Origin: Pseudomonas farsensis
GTDB taxonomy: Bacteria > Pseudomonadota > Gammaproteobacteria > Pseudomonadales > Pseudomonadaceae
Length of the DNA: 64,000 nucleotides
Reading direction: 5' to 3'
Assembly (NCBI RefSeq): GCF_014268805.2
Contig: NZ_JABWRF020000004.1
Coordinates: 248,001 to 312,000, forward strand
Position 1 is the first letter of the stretch, and each line of letters begins with the position of its first letter. The translations under genes were made by a program, and so were the position numbers. This document shows positions 24,398-32,994 of this stretch, one piece after another. Below the pieces are notes generated by a model that ran no database searches, was not told the DNA's origin, and saw only the letters and a list, made by a program, of their open reading frames with translations.

Positions 24398-25351
24398 GTG
24401 CGCTATTTGAAACAACTCGCCGCCACCGTGCTGGCTACCTCGCTGAGCCTTAGTGCTGCTGCCCAGACCCTGGTCGTCGGTGACCAGAGCTACAACGCCC
24501 GCGCTGTCATGGAAGCTGCCGGGGTGCTCGACGACCTGCCTTATACCCTGGAATGGAAGCAATTCACCGCAGGCTCACCGGTGGCCGAGGCGCTCAATGT
24601 CGGCAGCCTCGACATCGGCCTGCTGGGTGATGCACCGCCCCTGTTTCTCGGCGCCCTAGGCGCGCCGATCAAGGTGATCGCTGTCAGCCGGCAGAACCTC
24701 GAAGGGGTTGCCATCCTCGCCCGCAAGGACTCCTCCATCCATAGCCTGCAAGACCTTCGCGGCAAGCGTGCGGCCATCTGGAAGGGATCGTGGAGCCAGC
24801 AACTGCTGTTCAGCGCCCTGGACAAGGCTGGGGTGCCGCGAGATTCCCTGGAGCTGCGCTATCTCAGCGCGCTGGACGCCTCCCACGCCCTGGACGGCGG
24901 TTCGGTTGACGTGATCGCCACCTGGGAACCCTATGTCACCCAGCAGGAGCGCCAGGGCGCGCGAGTGCTGGCCACTGCCGAAGGGGTGATCCCGGCGCAG
25001 AGCTTTGTGGTTGCCAACAGCAAGGCGGTGGACGCCAAGCGCGCGCAGATTGCGGACTTTTTGCAGCGGTTGAAAAAGGCCCGCGACTGGACCTTGAACG
25101 ACCCTGCCAACACCGAGGCCTACGCCGATGCCTGGGCCAAGCGCACCCGCGCCGACCGTGACATTGCCCGCGCCTGGTTCGCCCGCGCGCGTACGGACCT
25201 TGCGCCGCTGAACCCACAGGTGATCGTCGATGCGCAGAAGACCGTGGACTTTTTTGCAGGGCTTGGGCTGATCAAGGCCTATCCGGCCAGCAGCTTGTTC
25301 GATACCTCGTTCGGGGCCGCCATCGAGCAACCGACGGTCAGCCAGCATTGA
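24398..25351 (+). CDS. Sulfonate/nitrate-type ABC transporter substrate-binding protein
   Basis: 317 residues with a Sec signal peptide (MRYLKQLAATVLATSLSLSAAAQ). The mature protein follows the SsuA/TauA pattern: VVGDQSYNARAVMEAAGVLDDLPYTLEWKQFTAGSPVAEALNVGSLDIGLLGDAPPLFLGALGAPIKVIAV, then GKRAAIWKGSWSQQLLFSAL and VDVIATWEPYV. It would bind an organosulfonate or related sulfur source in the periplasm. Start GTG 24398 has GGAGA 5 nt upstream. No permease or ATPase gene accompanies it here; the following gene is an FMN monooxygenase, so it must share transporter parts from elsewhere. Confidence 0.88.
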   Translation: MRYLKQLAATVLATSLSLSAAAQTLVVGDQSYNARAVMEAAGVLDDLPYTLEWKQFTAGSPVAEALNVGSLDIGLLGDAPPLFLGALGAPIKVIAVSRQNLEGVAILARKDSSIHSLQDLRGKRAAIWKGSWSQQLLFSALDKAGVPRDSLELRYLSALDASHALDGGSVDVIATWEPYVTQQERQGARVLATAEGVIPAQSFVVANSKAVDAKRAQIADFLQRLKKARDWTLNDPANTEAYADAWAKRTRADRDIARAWFARARTDLAPLNPQVIVDAQKTVDFFAGLGLIKAYPASSLFDTSFGAAIEQPTVSQH

Positions 25352-25376
25352 GCCAACCCGTTCCCAAGGATTCCCC

Positions 25377-26696
25377 ATGAGCAAACGACAGATCAAACTC
25401 GGCGCCCTGACCATGGGCTGCGGCGGCCCCGGCCGGCACAATCTGTGGCTGGACCCTGAGCTACCCAGCGATGCCAGCGTCAATATCGACTGGTACATCG
25501 ATATCGCCCGCCAGGCCGAAGCCGCGCTGTTCGACCTGGTGTTCATCGTCGATAGCCAGTTCATCACCCCCGGCTCGCCGTCGCATTACCTCAACCGCCT
25601 GGAACCCCTGACGCTGCTTTCGGCGTTGGCGGTCAGCACCCGCCATATCGGCCTGGTCGGCACCCTGACCACCTCCTATAACGCCCCGTACAACGTTGCC
25701 CGCCGGCTGGCGTCGCTGGACCTGATCAGCAAGGGCCGCGCCGGTTGGAACGTTGTCACCAGCGGCGACGCCGGCACCGCAGGCAACTACAGCCTGGATG
25801 AGCACTACGACTACGACACCCGCTACGCCCGCGCCCAGGAGCATGTGCAGGTGGTGCAAGGCTTGTGGCAGTCGTACGAGGACGACGCGTTCCCCCGTGA
25901 CCGCTCGACCGGCCGCTTTCTGGACCCTGCCAAGCTGCATGCGCTCGAACACAAGGGCGAGCATTTTTCGGTGGTCGGCCCGCTGAATATCCAGCGCTCG
26001 CCACAGGGCCAGCCGGTGATTTTCCAGGCAGGTGACTCCGAGCAGGGCCGCGACCTGGGCGCCGCCACCGCTGATGTGGTGTTTACCCACGCCGCCAGCA
26101 TTGAGCAGGGCCAGGCGTTCTACCGCGACATCAAGGCCCGCGCTCAACGCCTGGGGCGCGACCCTGAGCAGTTGCTGGTGTTGCCGGGCGCGGAAATCTA
26201 CGTAGGTGATACCGATGAGCACGCCCGCGAGATCGAGCGCCATTACCATCAGACCGACCATAGTTTCGAGCTGGCGCTCAAAGAATTCGGGCGTACCTTT
26301 GGCTGGCATGATTTCAGCCAGTACGACCTGGATGCGCCGTTCCCGCAGCAAAGCCTTGAGTACGCGCGCAGCAGTTTCTTCACCAATGCCAAGCGCATTG
26401 CCGACCAAGCGCGGGAGAAGGGCTTCAGCCTGCGCCAGGCCGTGGAGTTCGGCCGCCAGTTGCGCCCTGGGGCCTTCGTGGGTTCGGCGCAGACGGTGGC
26501 AGCGAAGATGGCTGAGTGGTTCGAGGCGCGGGCGCTGGATGGCTTCAATATCTATATCGGGCACCCCGCACAGTTTCGCCGGTTCACCCAGGAAGTGCTG
26601 CCGTTGCTGCAGGAACGTGGGGTTTACCGTACGGCTTACGAGGGGACGACGCTGCGCGAGAGCCTGGGGTTGGCGATCCCGCGCTTTGCGCAATAG
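25377..26696 (+). CDS. LLM-class FMN-dependent monooxygenase (NtaA/SnaA/DszA type)
   Basis: 439 residues. Class signatures: KLGALTMGCGGPGRHNLW at the N-terminus, DLVFIVDSQF, RHIGLVGTLTTSYNAPYNVARRLASLDLISKGRAGWNVVTSGD and the later QGQPVIFQAGDSEQGRDLGAATADVVF. Such enzymes use reduced FMN from a separate reductase to cleave C-S or C-N bonds in compounds such as sulfones, nitrilotriacetate or EDTA. It lies 25 nt after the sulfonate-type binding protein gene, in one operon, so an organosulfur substrate is the best guess. Its stop is one base from the convergent fpvF stop. Confidence 0.9.
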   Translation: MSKRQIKLGALTMGCGGPGRHNLWLDPELPSDASVNIDWYIDIARQAEAALFDLVFIVDSQFITPGSPSHYLNRLEPLTLLSALAVSTRHIGLVGTLTTSYNAPYNVARRLASLDLISKGRAGWNVVTSGDAGTAGNYSLDEHYDYDTRYARAQEHVQVVQGLWQSYEDDAFPRDRSTGRFLDPAKLHALEHKGEHFSVVGPLNIQRSPQGQPVIFQAGDSEQGRDLGAATADVVFTHAASIEQGQAFYRDIKARAQRLGRDPEQLLVLPGAEIYVGDTDEHAREIERHYHQTDHSFELALKEFGRTFGWHDFSQYDLDAPFPQQSLEYARSSFFTNAKRIADQAREKGFSLRQAVEFGRQLRPGAFVGSAQTVAAKMAEWFEARALDGFNIYIGHPAQFRRFTQEVLPLLQERGVYRTAYEGTTLRESLGLAIPRFAQ

Positions 26697-26697
26697 G

Positions 26698-27579
26698 TCA
26701 GCCCTGTTGCAGGGCCTTGACCACCTGTTCGACGCAGGCCTTGAGCCCGGCCACGGTATCTTCCGGGTCGCTCTCCACGACCACCAGGCGGGCCCCGGAT
26801 TTTGCGATGGCTTCGGCGACTTTCGGGTCAGGCTGGCGGTGGTGCAACACCAGCGCCACGTCCTGGCCCTTGAGGTTTTCGGTCAGTGCCGTGAGCGCGG
26901 CATCATCCCATTTGTCTTCGGCCGGCAGCGGTTGCTCGACAACATCCAGGTTCAGCCCGCTGGCCAGGTAACCCAGGCGCTCGGACAGGTTCACCACGCT
27001 CAGGTTATCGACCTCGGCCAGTTGCTGCTGGCTGCTGGCGGTGAGTTCCAGCATCTGCCGCTTGAGGGCGGCAAGGTTGGTTTGAATTTTGGCTTTGTCT
27101 GCCGGCGACAGGCGCTCCAGGTCATTGGCCACCACGTCAGCCATACGCCCCAGATTGCCCGGGTTCAGCCAAGGGTAAGCGCCAAAGGCTTCGTCACCTT
27201 TTACCGCGATACCCGGCAAGGCGCCGTCTACCGGGCGCGCCGCGTCGATTTCGACGATACGGATATTGCTGCGCCGGGCCATCGGGTACAGCGGGTCGTC
27301 GCGCCAGATCGAACGCACGCCGATCACCGCATCGGCCTTGAGCGCCGCCTTGTGCAGGCTGGCCCCGCCACGGCCGCTGAAGTACGACGGCTGGCGCGTG
27401 GCCGGCAGGTTGGCCGGCGCTGCGCGGGTCAGTTGCACCGAGGTGCCTTGCAGCAGGTTGCTGGCCAGGCTGTGGGTCAGCGCCAAGGTGGTCAGCACCT
27501 GGGTTTCGGCCGCCTGGCCCATGGCAGGCAGGCCGGCCAGCGCCAGGGCGAGGGTCAGGCGTTTGAGCAGTAGGGTCAT
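26698..27579 (-). CDS. fpvF: FpvF, periplasmic binding protein for ferri-pyoverdine iron release
   Basis: 293 residues with signal peptide MTLLLKRLTLALALAGLPAMGQA. It belongs to the cluster A-I metal-binding protein family (ZnuA/TroA-like) but lacks the acidic/histidine-rich loop of ZnuA. In P. aeruginosa FpvF (PA2410) binds pyoverdine together with FpvC in the periplasm. ATG 27579 is used because AAGGA lies 8 nt upstream and the signal peptide starts there; the longer frame begins with arginine/proline repeats. It overlaps fpvE by 4 nt. It is the last gene of fpvGHJKCDEF, and gene order supports the name. Confidence 0.88.
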   Translation of the reverse strand: MTLLLKRLTLALALAGLPAMGQAAETQVLTTLALTHSLASNLLQGTSVQLTRAAPANLPATRQPSYFSGRGGASLHKAALKADAVIGVRSIWRDDPLYPMARRSNIRIVEIDAARPVDGALPGIAVKGDEAFGAYPWLNPGNLGRMADVVANDLERLSPADKAKIQTNLAALKRQMLELTASSQQQLAEVDNLSVVNLSERLGYLASGLNLDVVEQPLPAEDKWDDAALTALTENLKGQDVALVLHHRQPDPKVAEAIAKSGARLVVVESDPEDTVAGLKACVEQVVKALQQG

Positions 27580-28475
27580 GCCGGGTTTCCTTGCAGGCGG
27601 GGGACGAGGGCGCGGGCGAGGGCGGCGAGGGCAAAGCACACGCCGGCCACCAGAATGATCGCGGCGCCCGAGGGCACCGGCAGGTCGAAGACGATCGGCA
27701 GCAGGATGCCAAGCAGGGTGCTCAAGGTGGCAATCACCACCGAGATGAAGAAGAACCCCTTGAGGGACTGGCTCACCAGCCGTGCTGCTGCTGCCGGGAT
27801 CACCAGCAGGGCACCGACCAGAATCGCGCCGATCACCTTCACTGCCGCCACGGTGACCAGCGTCACCAGCACCACGAACAGATAGTCCAGGGTCTTTACC
27901 GCCACCCCGCGCACGGCGGCCAGTTGCGGGTTGAAGCTGGCCAGCATGATGCGGTTGTACAGCGGCAGCGCCAAAGCCAGCACCAGCGTTGCGACGATGC
28001 CCAGCACCAGCAAGTCCTGGCCGCTGACGGTCAGCACCGAGCCGAACAGCACGTTTTCGAGGATGTGCACGTTGATCTTGCCAGCCAGCATCAGCAGCAG
28101 GCTGGCGCCCAAGGCCAGGGATACCGAGAGAAACACCCCGATCAGCGTGTCTGGCGACAGCCCGGTGCGGTTGCGCAGGTAATTGAGCAGAATGCCGAAC
28201 AGCAGGCAGTAGCCGAACAGGCTGCCGTAGGGCCCGGTATAGGGCTCACCCAGCAGTATGCCTATGGCAACGCCCGTCAGCGCGGCGTGGCCGACCGCTT
28301 CGGAGAAAAACGCAAAGCGCTTGACCACCACCAGCGTGCCCAGCCCGCCCAGCACCGGGCCGATCATCAGCCCGGCTAGCAGGGCGTTGACCACAAAACC
28401 GTAGGCCAGCGCTTCTGGCAGGTAGCCGGCGGTAGCCCAGTGCTGGACCAGTTCGCGGAAGGCTTCGTAAGTCAT
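27576..28475 (-). CDS. fpvE: FpvE, metal ABC transporter permease
   Basis: 299 residues, an ABC-3 family permease like ZnuB with about eight hydrophobic segments (for example ALLAGLMIGPVLGGLGTLVVV, LVLGIVATLVLALALPLYN, VIGAILVGALLVIPAAAARLVS). It would form the inner-membrane channel energised by FpvD. The FpvCDEF transporter takes part in moving iron after reduction of ferri-pyoverdine. It overlaps fpvD by one base (TGATG) and fpvF by four. Confidence 0.9.
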   Translation of the reverse strand: MTYEAFRELVQHWATAGYLPEALAYGFVVNALLAGLMIGPVLGGLGTLVVVKRFAFFSEAVGHAALTGVAIGILLGEPYTGPYGSLFGYCLLFGILLNYLRNRTGLSPDTLIGVFLSVSLALGASLLLMLAGKINVHILENVLFGSVLTVSGQDLLVLGIVATLVLALALPLYNRIMLASFNPQLAAVRGVAVKTLDYLFVVLVTLVTVAAVKVIGAILVGALLVIPAAAARLVSQSLKGFFFISVVIATLSTLLGILLPIVFDLPVPSGAAIILVAGVCFALAALARALVPRLQGNPA

Positions 28476-29221
28476 CAGGCAAGGCTCTCGCTGCGCGGGT
28501 GAACGGAAAACAGCCCAAGCAGCCGCTCAGGCGTCAGTGCCTCGGCGGGTGGGGCATCGAACAGCACTTTGCGGCTCAGCCCGGTGACCCGGTCGGCCAG
28601 GCGCAGCACCGCTTCCAGGTCGTGCTCGATCCACAGCACCGTGGTGCCGGCCTTGCGCCAGCCGTGCAGCAGTTGCTCGAACACCCGAATACCCGCCTCA
28701 TCCAGCGCCGACATCGGCTCGTCCAGCACCAGCAGTTGTGGCTCGGGAATCAACCCCTGGGCCAGCAGCACGCGCTGGCGCTCACCGCCCGACAGCGCGC
28801 CCATGCGCCGCTTGCGCTTGTCGAGCATGCCCACCTGCGCCAGCGCCGCGTCGATGGCCGGGCGCACACGCTGTGACAGGCCCAGGAACGCTGGCCGGCG
28901 CTGGCACATGGCAGCCATGAAATCGTCGACGGTCATGGGCAGGCCGCGGTCGAACTCCAGCGCCTGTGGCACATAGCCGATCACTTCGCCGGCGCTTGGC
29001 CAGTGCAAGGTCAACTGGCCCTGGTGCGGCATTTGCCCAAGCAGGGTCTTGATCAACGAGCTCTTGCCGCCGCCGTTGGGGCCGACGATGGCGTGCACGC
29101 TGCCGGGGGCGACGCTGAACGCGACGTTTTCCAGGATGCGCGTGCGGCCCAAGGTCAGGTCGATGCCGGCGAACTCGATGCGCGGCCCTGCCGCCAGGGG
29201 CAGGTTGGCTGCGGCGGTCAC
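28475..29221 (-). CDS. fpvD: FpvD, metal ABC transporter ATPase
   Basis: 248 residues. Walker A GPNGGGKSS at 47-55, ABC signature LSGGE at 144-148, Walker B LLVLDEP at 164-170, and a terminal switch histidine in LWIEHDLEAVL. It drives the FpvE permease. It overlaps fpvC by 4 nt. Closest in type to ZnuC-like ATPases; the fpv name follows from the eight-gene order. Confidence 0.92.
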   Translation of the reverse strand: MTAAANLPLAAGPRIEFAGIDLTLGRTRILENVAFSVAPGSVHAIVGPNGGGKSSLIKTLLGQMPHQGQLTLHWPSAGEVIGYVPQALEFDRGLPMTVDDFMAAMCQRRPAFLGLSQRVRPAIDAALAQVGMLDKRKRRMGALSGGERQRVLLAQGLIPEPQLLVLDEPMSALDEAGIRVFEQLLHGWRKAGTTVLWIEHDLEAVLRLADRVTGLSRKVLFDAPPAEALTPERLLGLFSVHPRSESLA

Positions 29222-30126
29222 GCGCGGTTCTCCTGAATGGCCTGCACCACGGTATCGAGGTTGCGCTTCATTTCGACTTCGTACTTGTCCTTGGTGTATT
29301 CGCCGTAGGAGATATGTGTCAGCGGGTAGATGCGCACCCCCGACTCACGCTGGATGGTCTCGACATAGGCGGAAGGGAAGTCCATTTCCGAGAAGATCAC
29401 CTTCACGTCCAGCGCCTTGAGCTGGTCGATGGTCTTCTTCAGTTGCGCAGGGCTCGGCTCGATGCCGTGGGCCGGCTCCACCACGGCGGTGACCTCAAGG
29501 CCGAAGTCGCGCACCAGGTAGTCGTAGGCGGCATGGATGGTGGCCACGCGGAAGGTCGCGTCCGGCGCCTGGGTCACCTTGGCCAGGGCGTCGGCGCGCA
29601 GCCCACGCAGGCGCTTGGCGTAGGCGCGGGCGTTTTGCTGGTAAAAGCGGGCGTTGTCGGGGTCGAGCTTGCCCAGTTCGCGGGCGATGTTATTCACCTG
29701 GGCGATGGTGGCGCTGATCGACAGGAAGGTATGCGGGTTGACCACTTTGCCTGCCCCGCGCGCGGCGATGCCGGTGGCGGCCAGCAGTGGCACGTTGGCG
29801 TTGGACTCGATGGTCTTGATATCGGGTTTTTCGCTGGCCGCGATCATGCGGTCGGCAAAATCGTCATGGCCCACGCCATTGAGCACGACCACATCGAGGC
29901 TGCCGATACGCTTGATGTCTTCTGCGCGCGGCTCGTAGGCGTGCGGGTTGAAGCCTGCGGGAATCAGCGGCACCACCTCGGCCTTGTCGCCGACGATGTT
30001 GCTCACATAGCTGTAGTAAGGGTGCAGGGTGATGCCGATGCGCAGCGGCTTGCCGTTGTCGGCGAGGGCCACGGCGGGGAGGGTGGCAGCCAGAAGCAGC
30101 GCCAGGGCGCGGGCGAAGCGGAACAT
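29218..30126 (-). CDS. fpvC: FpvC, periplasmic metal-binding protein
   Basis: 302 residues with signal peptide MFRFARALALLLAATLPAVALA. Cluster A-I solute-binding protein with metal ligand candidates His62 (NPHAYEP), His132 (NPHTFLS) and His198 (TIHAAYDY) as in ZnuA/MntC folds. In P. aeruginosa FpvC accepts ferrous iron released from pyoverdine. Start ATG 30126 has AAGGA 7 nt upstream. It follows fpvK after 16 nt. Confidence 0.92.
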   Translation of the reverse strand: MFRFARALALLLAATLPAVALADNGKPLRIGITLHPYYSYVSNIVGDKAEVVPLIPAGFNPHAYEPRAEDIKRIGSLDVVVLNGVGHDDFADRMIAASEKPDIKTIESNANVPLLAATGIAARGAGKVVNPHTFLSISATIAQVNNIARELGKLDPDNARFYQQNARAYAKRLRGLRADALAKVTQAPDATFRVATIHAAYDYLVRDFGLEVTAVVEPAHGIEPSPAQLKKTIDQLKALDVKVIFSEMDFPSAYVETIQRESGVRIYPLTHISYGEYTKDKYEVEMKRNLDTVVQAIQENRA

Positions 30127-30142
30127 GGGCAGGTCCTTGGGT

Positions 30143-30712
30143 TCAGTGGCGATGTTGGCGGGTAACCCCGGCATCGTAGTGGGTGACGACCTGCTGCCAG
30201 CCGGCGGCGATCAGCGTATTCGGGTCGAGGGCATCGGGCGTCACGGCGGCGCTGTCGCGGCGCAGCCAGACATCGGGCTGGGCGGCGCTGTCCTGCGCCA
30301 CGATCAGCACGAAGCTGCCGGCCACTTGCGGGTCCTGGCTGCGGCCCAGATACGCCCCGCCTGGCAGTTGCGTCCATTGGTGGTTGCCACGGCTCTGGCT
30401 GCTGGCGTCGGCGGCGAAGGGTGGCAGGCCTTCTTCGGCCAGGGCAGCAACGCTCGGGGCGGTGCCGGTTTCGTCGCCCAGGGCGCGAATTTCCTCAGCG
30501 GCGACCCACAGGTCGGTGTGCAGGCCCTGTTCGGCGGCATTCAGGTCGCGGCGGGCATCAAGCTGATGGGCGGCGATGGGCTGCTCGTCCTCACGCTCGC
30601 CGCGCAGCGACACCACGCCTGCGGCCAGCGCCATGATCAGCAGCGCGGCCAGCAACACGTACAGGGTTTCGTGCCCGGCGCCGGCCGGGCGTATCACCTG
30701 GGCGCGGCTCAT
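30143..30712 (-). CDS. fpvK: FpvK, inner-membrane anchored protein
   Basis: 189 residues with one N-terminal membrane anchor (ETLYVLLAALLIMALAAGVVSL) and a periplasmic domain ending QQVVTHYDAGVTRQHRH. It corresponds by position and size to PA2406, part of the FpvGHJK complex that assists iron reduction. It overlaps fpvJ by 4 nt. The molecular role is not known from sequence. Confidence 0.85.
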   Translation of the reverse strand: MSRAQVIRPAGAGHETLYVLLAALLIMALAAGVVSLRGEREDEQPIAAHQLDARRDLNAAEQGLHTDLWVAAEEIRALGDETGTAPSVAALAEEGLPPFAADASSQSRGNHQWTQLPGGAYLGRSQDPQVAGSFVLIVAQDSAAQPDVWLRRDSAAVTPDALDPNTLIAAGWQQVVTHYDAGVTRQHRH

Positions 30713-31026
30713 GGTGCACCGATGTCGGCATGGTCCACTTCGACCACGTGGCCGGGGCCGGCATCGAACAGCACATAGAATTCGCCGTCGGGGCGCTTGA
30801 ACGACAGCGTGGAGTCTGCGCCCAGCTTGCTGGCGACCAGCACCTGCTCGTCATAGCCGATCACATCCAAGGTCACGCCGGGGGCGCCGCTGCCATCGGA
30901 GAAGCCGCCCTTGCAGGTGATCTGCTCGCCGCTTTCGGTGCATTCGCACATGGGGTTGTGCGCCAGCGCCGGGGTGGCGGCCAGCAACAGGCAGGGCAGG
31001 GCGAGCCTGCGCATCAGGTGTTTCAT
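30709..31026 (-). CDS. fpvJ: FpvJ, small periplasmic protein
   Basis: 105 residues. Signal peptide MKHLMRRLALPCLLLAATPALA is followed by HNPMCECTESGEQITCKGGFSDGSGAPG, a cysteine cluster (three Cys) that could bind metal or form disulfides, then a beta-rich tail. ATG 31026 is chosen because AGGAGG lies 6 nt upstream; the longer frame is a read-through of fpvH DNA. It overlaps fpvH and fpvK by 4 nt each. Positional match to PA2405. Confidence 0.86.
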   Translation of the reverse strand: MKHLMRRLALPCLLLAATPALAHNPMCECTESGEQITCKGGFSDGSGAPGVTLDVIGYDEQVLVASKLGADSTLSFKRPDGEFYVLFDAGPGHVVEVDHADIGAP

Positions 31027-31562
31027 TTGTTGCCTCCTTGTTTCTCGAGCCAGGCTGCGGTGGCAGGCGAGGCTTTGGCCAGCGGCACCGACGCCTGGTA
31101 CATCTTGCCGTCCCAGCCTTCGATGGTGACCCAGATGTCGGCATCCGGGCGGGTGCGCGGCGGGATTGGCAGGTTGGTGCCCATGCGCGAGGGCGGGCCA
31201 AAGAAGATGCTGCCAGCAGCGCGCAGGCTGCGCGGTTTGCCGATGCGCAGGTAGATGGCCTTGACCCCTTCGGCGCAGGTGTTGCACAGCGCGGCGTTGA
31301 ACGCCTTGAAGTCACCCGCCGGGCCGTCGGCGCGCGGGGCCTCATCGCGCAGCTCGGCCAGGTCCAGGGTCCAGCGCCCCACTTGCAGGCCTTGCACCAC
31401 GTTGGCGCCCAGGCCGCTGTCACCACGGAACAGGCTGGCATCGGCGAAGTACTTGGGCATGAAGCCCAGCGGGATCAGAATCAGCAGGATGTTCAGGTGG
31501 AAGCGCCACTTCAGCCACCACTGCTTGAAGCCGCCTTGCGGCAAGGTGTGCGCCTGGCTCAT
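31023..31562 (-). CDS. fpvH: FpvH, inner-membrane protein
   Basis: 179 residues. One transmembrane segment near the N-terminus (FHLNILLILIPLGFMPKYFA) and a periplasmic domain with FNAALCNTCAEGVKAIYLRIGKP, whose Cys-x-x-Cys pair may bind metal or be redox-active. Positional match to PA2404. It overlaps both fpvG and fpvJ by ATGA, so the four proteins are translated together. Confidence 0.86.
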   Translation of the reverse strand: MSQAHTLPQGGFKQWWLKWRFHLNILLILIPLGFMPKYFADASLFRGDSGLGANVVQGLQVGRWTLDLAELRDEAPRADGPAGDFKAFNAALCNTCAEGVKAIYLRIGKPRSLRAAGSIFFGPPSRMGTNLPIPPRTRPDADIWVTIEGWDGKMYQASVPLAKASPATAAWLEKQGGNK

Positions 31563-32758
31563 GGCTGGGCCTCCAAGGTGGTTTCACGCGCAGGCTTGGC
31601 CCGCGCCGGGCGCTCGGCGCGCTTGAGTGCAGCGGCGGTGGCGTGGGCGGTGCGCTTGGTCCAGATCAGCAGGCCGCTGAGCACCATCAGTGTCAACACC
31701 AGGCCGAAGAAGAACCAGATCAGTTTGATTGCCAGCCCGCCGAAATCGCCGGTGTGCAGCGGGCGCATCGACTCGGTGACGAACTCCAGGGTGGAACGGT
31801 CGCTGAGCAGGAACTGGCTGTCGACGTTGCGCGTATAAGGGTTGACCTCGGCGGTCTGATACATCAGCGGGTACCAGCCGCGCCCGCCCATGCTCATGTG
31901 GCTGTAGGCGGTGGCCGGCAATGAAATGAACGTGACGTCCAGGCCAGGGATGGTCTGGGTGGCGATGCGCGCGGCTTCGTCCAGGTCGATGCGCGGTGCC
32001 GGGCTGCCATCGGCGGTCTGCGGTACTTGCTCACGGGCGATCACTGGCACGATCGGCTCGGTGGAGATGGTCACATGGTTGTCGCCAAGGATCGCCTGGA
32101 TCAGGAACCAGGTGCCGGTAATCGAAATGACCGCGATGAACCAGATCGACCACACCCCAGCCAGGCGGTGCACGTCACCCCAGAAGATTCGCGAGCCGTG
32201 GCCGGTGCGCACCGGCTTGAAGAAGCCGCGCCAGAACTTCTTGTACACCACAAGCCCGGTCACCAGCGAAGCCAGCATCGGCAGGCCGAGCAATGACACC
32301 AGGTACCAGCCCCAGCTGTAGCCGTTGGTGAACGGCACCAGCCACCAGCCATGCAGGGCGCGCGTGAAGGCCTCGAAGTCAAAGTCCGGCCGCTGGCCCT
32401 GGATCGCCCCGGTGTACGGGTTGACGTAGAGCAGCGCGCTGGTGCCATCGGCGCGGGTCACCGAGGCCTGCAGGGCAAAGTGCGAGCCGTCGGGCTGGCT
32501 GATGAACCGTACCGAGGTGTCCGGCTCGGCCTTTTGCATGGCCTCGTAGACCTGCTGGAAGCTCAGGCGCTCGCCGGCGTCATCCGGCTTGCTGGCGCGC
32601 ACATCGGGGTTGGCCAGCCAGACGATCTCCTGGCTGACCACCGCCAGCATGCCGGTGAAGCACACGATCAGCACAAAGAACCAGATCGGCAGGGCGAGCC
32701 AGCTGTGCACCAGGAACCACAGCTTGGATTTGGATTTCTTTTTCGGTTGTTGGGCCAT
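31559..32758 (-). CDS. fpvG: FpvG, PepSY-domain inner-membrane iron reductase for ferri-pyoverdine
   Basis: 399 residues. PepSY-associated membrane protein with four main helices: WFLVHSWLALPIWFFVLIVCFTGMLAVVS, GLPMLASLVTGLVVY, IWFIAVISITGTWFLI and LIWFFFGLVLTLMVLSGLLIW. Histidines at the ends of helices could coordinate haem or flavin. In P. aeruginosa FpvG is the reductase that reduces iron in ferri-pyoverdine so that the siderophore can be recycled. I start at ATG 32758 (MAQQPKKKSKSKLW); the longer frame reaches 32926, would cross the putative Fur site and encodes no sensible signal. The ribosome site is weak. First gene of the fpv operon, divergent from the NRPS genes. Confidence 0.9.
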   Translation of the reverse strand: MAQQPKKKSKSKLWFLVHSWLALPIWFFVLIVCFTGMLAVVSQEIVWLANPDVRASKPDDAGERLSFQQVYEAMQKAEPDTSVRFISQPDGSHFALQASVTRADGTSALLYVNPYTGAIQGQRPDFDFEAFTRALHGWWLVPFTNGYSWGWYLVSLLGLPMLASLVTGLVVYKKFWRGFFKPVRTGHGSRIFWGDVHRLAGVWSIWFIAVISITGTWFLIQAILGDNHVTISTEPIVPVIAREQVPQTADGSPAPRIDLDEAARIATQTIPGLDVTFISLPATAYSHMSMGGRGWYPLMYQTAEVNPYTRNVDSQFLLSDRSTLEFVTESMRPLHTGDFGGLAIKLIWFFFGLVLTLMVLSGLLIWTKRTAHATAAALKRAERPARAKPARETTLEAQP

Positions 32759-32827
32759 CAGTCGGTCTTCTGCATAAAAAGTGCGGTCGAGCATCGGCTC
32801 AACCGAGAAGGCTGCACTAATTAAGAC

Positions 32828-32844
32828 GAATGAGAATGAGAAAC
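32828..32844 (-). promoter_or_regulatory. Candidate Fur box for fpvG
   Basis: GAATGAGAATGAGAAAC contains consecutive GAATGA/GAATGA-like hexamers of the kind bound by Fur. It lies about 70 nt upstream of the fpvG start in the divergent fpvG-NRPS gap. Iron-Fur repression of the fpv operon would fit its role. Called by eye from the consensus only. Confidence 0.45.
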
Positions 32845-32913
32845 CTGCAAGGTTAAATGCAAGCAAATGTTTCAAGGTTGTCGGCGGGCCCGCATGCCCG
32901 CACGTCGTAGGGT

Positions 32914-32937
32914 TAATTTTTTGCAACTTGTATCCGT
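32914..32937 (+). promoter_or_regulatory. Candidate PvdS-type iron-starvation promoter for the NRPS operon
   Basis: TAATT, 16 nt, then CGT. The PvdS (ECF sigma) consensus recalled from P. aeruginosa is TAAAT-N16/17-CGT, so this is one mismatch in the -35 and an exact -10 at the right spacing. It ends 57 nt before the first NRPS start codon. Confidence 0.45.
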
Positions 32938-32994
32938 TTCGTAGGGATAGCCGGGCACTGCCCGTGGTACCTCACTTGTACGGAAGCAACCTGA

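Noticed and set aside
32851..32875. TAAAT at 32854 as the -35 of a PvdS promoter
   Set aside because: No CGT occurs 16-17 nt downstream. The TAATT-N16-CGT at 32914-32937 has the correct spacing and only one mismatch.
32759..32926. Longer N-terminus for FpvG starting at 32926
   Set aside because: It would run through the control region and the putative Fur site, has no ribosome site, and adds residues with no resemblance to a signal or membrane anchor.
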